64,000 nucleotides of DNA, taken from DSCS01 sp035391585 (GTDB lineage: Bacteria; Macinerneyibacteriota; Macinerneyibacteria; Macinerneyibacteriales; DSCS01). A model generated the notes under the pieces. That model worked only from the letters and a program-made list of their open reading frames with translations, searched no databases and was not told the DNA's origin. Positions 59,166 through 64,000 of the stretch are shown here, in pieces (position 1 is the first letter of the stretch; every line of letters starts with the position of its first letter). A program made the position numbers and the translations under genes. The stretch lies in the NCBI GenBank assembly GCA_964574875.1, contig CAZNOX010000008.1, positions 1 through 64,000 on the forward strand. The letters run 5' to 3'.

Positions 59166-60233
59166 TCACCTCCTTTTCAATTCTTCGATCTCTTTTTTCA
59201 TGGACTGATGATTGATGGCGATGGCGGCCTGAGAGGCCAGGATCGCCAGGAGCTCTTCATCCTTCTCATTGAACTGGTGGATCTCATCGCTGTCCACGGC
59301 GATGACGCCGATGACTTTTTCATCCGCGATGAGAGGAGCCGCCAGTTCTGAACGGACCTCTTCGTTGGTCTTCACATAACGGGGGTCGTTTCGCACATCG
59401 TCCACCCTCTGGACTTTCCCGGTCTTGGCCGCCCATCCGGTGATCCCTTCCCCCATATGAAGATGGATGGATTTGACGAAGTCCTCGCCGATCCCCCGTG
59501 CGCAGCGGATATCCAGGGTTCCTGTCTCTTCGTTGAGAAGCATGAGAGCCCCGGTGCGCCCGTCCACAAGAGAGAGCCCCTCCTCAAGGATCATCTTCAG
59601 AAGAGCATCCAGATCGTTCATGGAGTTCATCTCATTGGCGATCTTATAGACGGTCTCCAGCTTGGCCTCCTTATGGCGCATACGCTCCATAATACGGGCG
59701 TTCTGGATGACAATGGACAGCGTTCCCACAAACTGCTCCAGATAGGTGATGTCTCCCTCTCCGAAAGGCATCTTGTCGCGTTTGGTATCCAGGACAAGGA
59801 TCCCCAGGGCGTCTTTTCGGAACATCAGCGGGGCAAAAAGGAGATAGGTAGACCCCAGCTTCCTGAAGATCTCGGGGATCCGGCTGTCCCCGGAGACATC
59901 GGTGATGATGTAGTCTCCGTTTTCCAGGAGGTCTTTCACAAAGAAGTTGGAGACCGAAAGCTCCGTTCCGTTTTTGACATCCATCCCCAGCATCCCTGTG
60001 CAGGAGAAGAGGCGGAGCCTGGTCTTGGGTTCATTGAAGAGAAAGACGAAAGAGCGCTCCACATGAAGCAGGCTGATGAGGGAACTGTTGATATAATGGA
60101 CCGTATCGTTAAAGCTGGAGAATGAATTCACAAGCGCATTGGTGATGCTGTTGAGGAAATAGATCACATGCTTGTCCTGGACCTTGTCGATGAACTGTCT
60201 TTTCCGCTCAAAGATCCGCCTGATCAGCCGCAT
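59166..60233 (-). CDS. Tandem GAF-domain protein without output domain
   Basis: 355 residues. First GAF domain about 40-185 (LHVERSFVFLFNEPKTRLRL ... LFAPLMFRKDALGILVLDTK), a linker helix, second GAF domain about 205-345 (VDGRTGALMLLNEETGTLDI, GEGITGWAAKTGKVQRVDDV, LAAPLIADEKVIGVIAVDSD). GAF domains bind small ligands such as cyclic nucleotides. No GGDEF, kinase or HTH follows, so it must act through a partner. AGGAGG precedes the ATG, inside the last codons of the upstream gene. Confidence 0.88.
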   Translation of the reverse strand: MRLIRRIFERKRQFIDKVQDKHVIYFLNSITNALVNSFSSFNDTVHYINSSLISLLHVERSFVFLFNEPKTRLRLFSCTGMLGMDVKNGTELSVSNFFVKDLLENGDYIITDVSGDSRIPEIFRKLGSTYLLFAPLMFRKDALGILVLDTKRDKMPFGEGDITYLEQFVGTLSIVIQNARIMERMRHKEAKLETVYKIANEMNSMNDLDALLKMILEEGLSLVDGRTGALMLLNEETGTLDIRCARGIGEDFVKSIHLHMGEGITGWAAKTGKVQRVDDVRNDPRYVKTNEEVRSELAAPLIADEKVIGVIAVDSDEIHQFNEKDEELLAILASQAAIAINHQSMKKEIEELKRR

Positions 60234-61041
60234 AGGCTACCTCCTTTTTTGGAATATAGACATCGAGGACATAGTGGCTGTGAAAAGAAAACCCCTGTTC
60301 TGTACTCAACGCCGAGACTTTGTCGGCAAAGTAGTCGATATGATCCTGGATCGCCACTCCCTGTGACGACAGGTATTGAAAAAGAAAGAGTAAAAAACCG
60401 CTTAAAGCGGGGAAATTGACTTCGTTCATCCACGGCTCTTCACGGACATGTTCAAAATGGGTGTCCGGTGAATACTTTTTTTTCACCCTGGGTTTCCGCC
60501 CCCGTGTCTCCCTGGGCGGTTCGAAGGGTTTGAGCAGGTCTCTGATCTCCTGAAGGTTCTGCTCCCCCTGGGCGAAATGAAGGAGCTGGCCTGCAGGGGT
60601 CATCCTTCCTGAGAGCGCTTCTGCAATGGCCCGGTTCTCCCGGAAATCACCTTCAAAGGCGATCACCAGGGAAAAGGGGCCGTATTGCTCGGGAATATTC
60701 TCCCCGGTGCTGAACAGGGTGATCTTCTGAGCGGGAACGGAAAGGCGGTACTCCCGGGTGAACAGCTCCAGCTCCTTGTAAGCGGAATGCAGGTAGGTGT
60801 ACTGGTGAGCCGGGTAGCGGAAAATAATATCTCCGGCAAAGTGATAGGGGATCTTATAGAGAAGGACCCGGTCTCCCACTCTTTTCTGAGTCAGAAGATG
60901 CCTGATCCTGTTCTGATAGAAGACTTTAAAAAAATCCTCCGTGGAGAGAGGCACAGGACGGCTTCCTCCCGTACGGATATTCAACCCGTAGTCGTTGATG
61001 ATCTCCAGGATCTCATTTTTGACTGTCTGTTTATTCGCCAT
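60208..61041 (-). CDS. Hypothetical protein with a basic AT-hook-like segment
   Basis: 277 residues, not recognised; no signal peptide or membrane helix. Mixed alpha/beta N-terminal part (about 1-165), then a basic linker RETRGRKPRVKKKYSPDT with an AT-hook-like RGRKPR, and a C-terminal domain (PALSGFLLFLFQYLSSQGVA, HYVLDVYIPKKE). It overlaps the cyclophilin gene by 11 bases and the GAF gene by 26, so the three products are made together. DNA or RNA binding through the basic linker is possible but untested. Confidence 0.65.
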   Translation of the reverse strand: MANKQTVKNEILEIINDYGLNIRTGGSRPVPLSTEDFFKVFYQNRIRHLLTQKRVGDRVLLYKIPYHFAGDIIFRYPAHQYTYLHSAYKELELFTREYRLSVPAQKITLFSTGENIPEQYGPFSLVIAFEGDFRENRAIAEALSGRMTPAGQLLHFAQGEQNLQEIRDLLKPFEPPRETRGRKPRVKKKYSPDTHFEHVREEPWMNEVNFPALSGFLLFLFQYLSSQGVAIQDHIDYFADKVSALSTEQGFSFHSHYVLDVYIPKKEVAYAADQADL

Positions 61042-61627
61042 TGTCCTCTTCTTCGATCAGGACCGCTTTCTGAAGGACCACAGGTGTGGAGGGCCAGTGG
61101 GTAAAGGGGCCCAGGGTGGTCACAGGCATCTTTTCGATCTTTTCCACCACATCCCAGCCGGACACCACCTTGCCGAAGACAGCATACGCCCGGCCCAGTG
61201 TCCCCTCTCCCTGATAATTGAGATGGGTATTGGACTGGAGATTGATAAAGAACTGGGACGTGGCTGAGCCGGCATCCTCACCCACACGGGCCATGGCCAG
61301 CGTCCCTTTCACATTGTAGAGTCCGTTATCCGCTTCGCTCGTGATATTCCCCAGGGTCTCGATGGCTGTAACCGTCCCGTCCTCGATGGTGTATCCGCCT
61401 CCCTGGATGACAAAATCCTTCACGACGCGGTGAAAGACTGTCCCGTCAAAACGGCCTTCGCGGACATAACGCAGAAAATTGGCACACGTCAGCGGGGCAT
61501 CATCGGTATAGAGCTTGATGACAATATCCCCTTCACTGGTCTCCAGACGGACTTTGGGCTGCGCCAGAAGGCTGGCGGCTGTGAAGATGACACTCAGAAC
61601 CATGATCACGATCACTTTAAGTCTCAC
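61031..61627 (-). CDS. Exported cyclophilin-type peptidyl-prolyl cis-trans isomerase
   Basis: 198 residues with a 22-residue signal peptide (IVIMVLSVIFTAASLLAQ), so periplasmic. Cyclophilin motifs: NFLRYVREGRFDGTVFHRVV with the catalytic Arg, FVIQGGGYT, GTLAMARVGEDAGSATSQFF and YAVFGKVVSGWDVVEKIE. Comparable to PpiA. The start is GTG with AAGGAGG upstream, overlapping the AAA+ gene by 11 bases. It probably folds exported proteins. Confidence 0.92.
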   Translation of the reverse strand: MRLKVIVIMVLSVIFTAASLLAQPKVRLETSEGDIVIKLYTDDAPLTCANFLRYVREGRFDGTVFHRVVKDFVIQGGGYTIEDGTVTAIETLGNITSEADNGLYNVKGTLAMARVGEDAGSATSQFFINLQSNTHLNYQGEGTLGRAYAVFGKVVSGWDVVEKIEKMPVTTLGPFTHWPSTPVVLQKAVLIEEEDNGE

Positions 61628-62804
61628 GCTTACCTCCTTCTGTAATAGACCCCCCGTGGATATAGGGCAGCCTGTAGACTTTCTGTTTGTCGATATAGTC
61701 AGGCACTAAAAACTTTTTCGAGGCCAGGTCGGCCATGCGCATGGAAAGGCTCACGGTATCCAGCGCCGTGGCTTCCTTCAGGCGGTTGTCCCCTGCGATG
61801 ACATAAGGGTCTTCCGACGCCTGCCTGAGGATGGCCAGTGATTTTTCATCCAGAGAGAGGGCATCTGACAGGAGGTCCAGGACCTCCCCTGCGGTGACAG
61901 CCTCTTTTCTTTCATCGGACGCCATCCGGAGAGAGCGGGTGAGGAGAAACATCAATGTCCTGGGATTCCCCCGGGCCAGTCCGAAAAGAAGGCGCAGGGC
62001 ATCTTCACTGAAATGATCCCGGGGCTGTCCGTCAAGGCGGCTGAAGAGGAGCTTTTTAAACTCCTCTTCTGTAAAGGCCGGAAGAGGGATGATGTCGTTC
62101 ACCATGGCCAGAAGGCTTTTCTTTGTCTCGGCATTGAGCAGGCCCTGCATATCATCGTAAAACTCATGGGAAAGGGAAAAGACCCACACGCTTTTGCCGG
62201 CGTTCAGCACGTCATAGTTTTCCAGGAAAAAGGCCAGGAGCCTTTCGGGAACAGCGCCCCGGGGTGTATCGTCCCCGAGAGCTTTATCAAGGTCATCCAC
62301 CAGAAAGACAGCCTTCTTCCCCAGGGCGTTGATGAGTTTCACAGAGGCCCGACGCATCTCTTCCATGGAGAAGAGACGGCGGCGCCATAACTCCTGACGT
62401 TTCAGCAAGGTTCCCAGAAGCGAGAGCATCTGTTCTTCCTCAAGGGAAGAGAGAGTCTCCCCTTTGAAGAGAAACCGGATGAGGGTCTCCACTTCCTGGG
62501 TGTAAGCCAGTTTGTCTTTGATCTCCTCCTCCCCCCCGGGGAGAAGTTCGGTGAGGCCGTAGAGGATCTTTTTATAGAAATAGGCCGTATCCACCACGGG
62601 CATGGAGATACGGATGACAGGATAGGTCTCTTTCAGGGTGTGGCTGAGGGCATTGAGAAAAGTGGTCTTGCCGATCCCGGGATTTCCCGAGATTGCACAG
62701 TTCAACCCGTTTTCAACAAGGGTGAGAACATGACCCGTCTCCTTCTGCCGTCCCACAAAAAGAGCCATCTCGTGTTCCTGAAGGGGCGTTGTCCTGGTAT
62801 TCAC
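61617..62804 (-). CDS. Orc1/Cdc6-like AAA+ ATPase
   Basis: 395 residues. FVGRQKETGHVLTLVENGLN leads into Walker A GNPGIGKTT; Walker B is AVFLVDDLDKA; sensor-type helix GLARGNPRTLMFLLTRSL; a winged-helix-like C-terminus (EATALDTVSLSMRMADLASK) follows. The layout recalls the archaeal Orc/Cdc6 and MalT/STAND-like ATPases used by bacteria for regulation or by mobile elements. No transposase or toxin is nearby, and it lies within an operon of ordinary genes, so a regulatory or chaperone-like role is more likely. The start is GTG with GGAGG upstream; it overlaps ispG by four bases. Confidence 0.8.
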   Translation of the reverse strand: MNTRTTPLQEHEMALFVGRQKETGHVLTLVENGLNCAISGNPGIGKTTFLNALSHTLKETYPVIRISMPVVDTAYFYKKILYGLTELLPGGEEEIKDKLAYTQEVETLIRFLFKGETLSSLEEEQMLSLLGTLLKRQELWRRRLFSMEEMRRASVKLINALGKKAVFLVDDLDKALGDDTPRGAVPERLLAFFLENYDVLNAGKSVWVFSLSHEFYDDMQGLLNAETKKSLLAMVNDIIPLPAFTEEEFKKLLFSRLDGQPRDHFSEDALRLLFGLARGNPRTLMFLLTRSLRMASDERKEAVTAGEVLDLLSDALSLDEKSLAILRQASEDPYVIAGDNRLKEATALDTVSLSMRMADLASKKFLVPDYIDKQKVYRLPYIHGGSITEGGKRET

Positions 62805-63844
62805 CGTTTCCTCCTCAACTCTTCCATTATGACATCTTTAAGACGTTTGACAAGTTCCTCTTCGGGAAATTTACCCAGGATCGTCCCCCGGGCGAAAAGA
62901 AGGCCTTCCTTTTTCCCGCCGGCGATCCCGAAATCAGCATCGGCGGCTTCTCCGGGGCCGTTGACAGCACACCCCATGACAGCCACGCTGAGAGGTTCTG
63001 TGATCTCTGAAAGCTCGTCTTTCACGCGCCGGGCCATGGACTCAAGGTCTATTTCCGTCCGTCCGCATGTGGGACAGGAGATGAGCGTCACACCGCGGCG
63101 GCGAAGCCCCAGGGCACCGAGAAGATCATAAGCCGCCTCCACCTCCTGAACAGGGTCTCCTGTGAGGGAGATCCGGATGGTATCAGCCAGGTTTTCATTG
63201 ATGAGCAGGCTTAACCCCGCTGCAGAGCGGATGAGGCCCGAAGAGCCCAGCCCCGCCTCTGTGATCCCGGCATGGAGGGGATAATCCCTCATAGAGGCGA
63301 ACAGGCGGTAGCTTTCCAGGGTCAGGGGAATATCATGTGACTTGAGAGAGACCTTGATCTGGTCAAATCCCATCTCTTCCAGAATACGGATATGAAAAAG
63401 AGCGCTTTCCGCCATGGCTTCAGGGGTGATGCGCGGGTATTTTTTACGGTCCACTGATCCGGCATTGACACCCACCCGGATGGGGACATTCCGCTTTCCC
63501 GCCTCTTCCACCACGTTCCGGATCCCCTGAGGATCCGTCATGTTCCCGGGATTCAAACGAAGACCCTGGACCCCGGCTTTCAGGGCGGCCACAGCCAGCC
63601 GCCAGTCAAAATGGATATCGGCCACAAGAGGGATAGTGATCCGCCCGAGGAGCTCCTTTAATGCCCCTGCTGCTTCTTTATGCGGCACGGCCACCCGGAC
63701 CACGTCACAGCCGCTTTGTTCCAGGCGTGCGATCTGATCAGCTGTGGCTGTGACATCTTCTGTTTTGGTGTTGGTCATGGACTGGACCACGATCCTGTGG
63801 CCTCCGCCCACGGGGACCGGCCCCAGATAGACGGTTTTACGCAC
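62801..63844 (-). CDS. ispG: 4-hydroxy-3-methylbut-2-enyl-diphosphate synthase (flavodoxin/ferredoxin)
   Basis: Penultimate step of the MEP isoprenoid pathway; a [4Fe-4S] enzyme. 347 residues. Cluster ligands Cys257, Cys260, Cys292 and Glu299 (SCPTCGR; GCAVNGPGEA) and the TIM-barrel motif VVQSMTNTKTEDV are present. The start is GTG sharing one base with the upstream rseP stop, with AAGGAG eight bases before. The order rseP-ispG (usually preceded by dxr) is common in bacteria, so dxr may lie just outside. Confidence 0.97.
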   Translation of the reverse strand: MRKTVYLGPVPVGGGHRIVVQSMTNTKTEDVTATADQIARLEQSGCDVVRVAVPHKEAAGALKELLGRITIPLVADIHFDWRLAVAALKAGVQGLRLNPGNMTDPQGIRNVVEEAGKRNVPIRVGVNAGSVDRKKYPRITPEAMAESALFHIRILEEMGFDQIKVSLKSHDIPLTLESYRLFASMRDYPLHAGITEAGLGSSGLIRSAAGLSLLINENLADTIRISLTGDPVQEVEAAYDLLGALGLRRRGVTLISCPTCGRTEIDLESMARRVKDELSEITEPLSVAVMGCAVNGPGEAADADFGIAGGKKEGLLFARGTILGKFPEEELVKRLKDVIMEELRRKR

Positions 63845-64000
63845 TAAAAGACTCCTTTGATGATCCTCATAATATCATTATAGGTGGTGAGGATCAGAAG
63901 AGCGATGACCAGGTAGAGGCCGATATTCATAATAACGCCCATGGTCTTCTTGCTCAGGGGGCGCCCTGTCGCCTTTTCAATCCCGAGGAAGACGATCTGC
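63844..64000 (-). CDS. rseP: C-terminal end of RseP-like site-2 intramembrane protease (partial)
   Basis: The last 51 codons of a gene that continues beyond the window. The peptide (VFLGIEKATGRPLSKKTMGV, then a hydrophobic helix ending LTTYNDIMRIIKGVF) matches the C-terminus of RseP/M50 proteases, whose last helix ends in YND-type residues. The stop codon TAG shares a base with the ispG start. RseP cleaves anti-sigma factors inside the membrane and clears signal peptides, so it could act on the anti-sigma factor encoded at 22216-22647 (inference). Confidence 0.85.
   Translation of the reverse strand, partial: QIVFLGIEKATGRPLSKKTMGVIMNIGLYLVIALLILTTYNDIMRIIKGVF

Noticed and set aside
61617..62804. 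Orc1/Cdc6-like AAA+ gene as a sign of a plasmid, integrated element or replication origin
   Set aside because: It overlaps ispG and a cyclophilin gene in an ordinary operon. There is no repeat cluster, attachment site, integrase or composition change around it.
1..64000. CRISPR arrays, insertion sequences, prophage genes, rRNA or frameshifted pseudogenes
   Set aside because: No regularly spaced direct repeats, transposase or phage motifs, rRNA sequence or split gene was seen; all recognised genes are intact except those cut by the window ends.

Overview
The window reads as one contiguous stretch of chromosome from a diderm (LPS-type Gram-negative) bacterium. It carries kdsB and split rfaE1/rfaE2 for inner-core LPS, several signal peptides followed by beta-barrel proteins ending in Phe, lipoprotein signal peptides, an HtrA protease and the end of rseP. 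Other content is not enterobacterial: two-subunit glycine dehydrogenase (gcvPA/gcvPB), an ECF-type ThiT thiamine transporter, RqcH, DUF2089/DUF4097/SHOCT proteins, and three six-bladed beta-propeller lipoproteins. This fits an anaerobe from the spirochaete, Aminicenantes or other candidate-phylum neighbourhood, but the sequence alone does not fix the phylum. Many peptidases and amino-acid degrading enzymes (amidase, M29 aminopeptidase, isoaspartyl dipeptidase, S9 oligopeptidase, serine dehydratase, glycine cleavage) suggest a peptide or amino-acid fermenter (inference).

Layout. 0-12.9 kb: exported amidase, a TPR-diguanylate cyclase with a propeller lipoprotein and an alpha/beta hydrolase, a small outer-membrane protein, a second propeller lipoprotein, an M29 aminopeptidase, then divergent serine dehydratase and iadA. 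12.9-20 kb: an ArsR-DUF2087 regulator operon, tRNA-Pro, gcvH-gcvPA-gcvPB divergent from an SPFH protein, a DUF3795 protein and the third propeller lipoprotein. 20-24.2 kb: an envelope-stress operon of ECF sigma factor, zinc-finger anti-sigma factor, an HtrA-like protein that has lost its whole catalytic triad, and an intact HtrA; then a GNAT protein. 24.2-32.6 kb: tRNA-Leu, a disordered protein with a HEAT-cyclophilin fusion, and leuS-thiT-yjbQ-S9 peptidase. 32.6-34.8 kb: a DUF2089 / DUF4097 / membrane protein / SHOCT operon in which three proteins share one short helical module. 34.8-39.1 kb: outer-membrane protein, aldolase, HIT protein, DUF2225 protein, MATE exporter. 39.2-45.9 kb: a 1.47k-residue protein kinase-diguanylate cyclase facing a TPR protein with a possible decayed NTPase. 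45.9-64 kb: an almost uninterrupted leftward array: heterodimeric ABC exporter, DUF1844, pyrG-kdsB-rfaE2-rfaE1, CYTH, endonuclease V, rqcH, an unknown protein, trmJ, FmdB, GAF, unknown, cyclophilin, an AAA+ ATPase, ispG and the end of rseP.

Genes are very dense, with frequent 1-35 nt overlaps, good GGAGG-type ribosome sites and recognisable sigma70 promoters. No intergenic stretch exceeds about 300 bases. No insertion sequence, prophage, CRISPR array, rRNA or frameshifted gene was seen. The points most worth a second look are the pseudo-HtrA stress operon, the module shared across the DUF2089/DUF4097/SHOCT operon with a dyad over its promoter, the kinase-GGDEF hybrid, overlapping opposed promoters at gcvH/SPFH and sdaA/iadA, and four genes (37.6-45.9 kb) whose promoters imply leaderless mRNAs.
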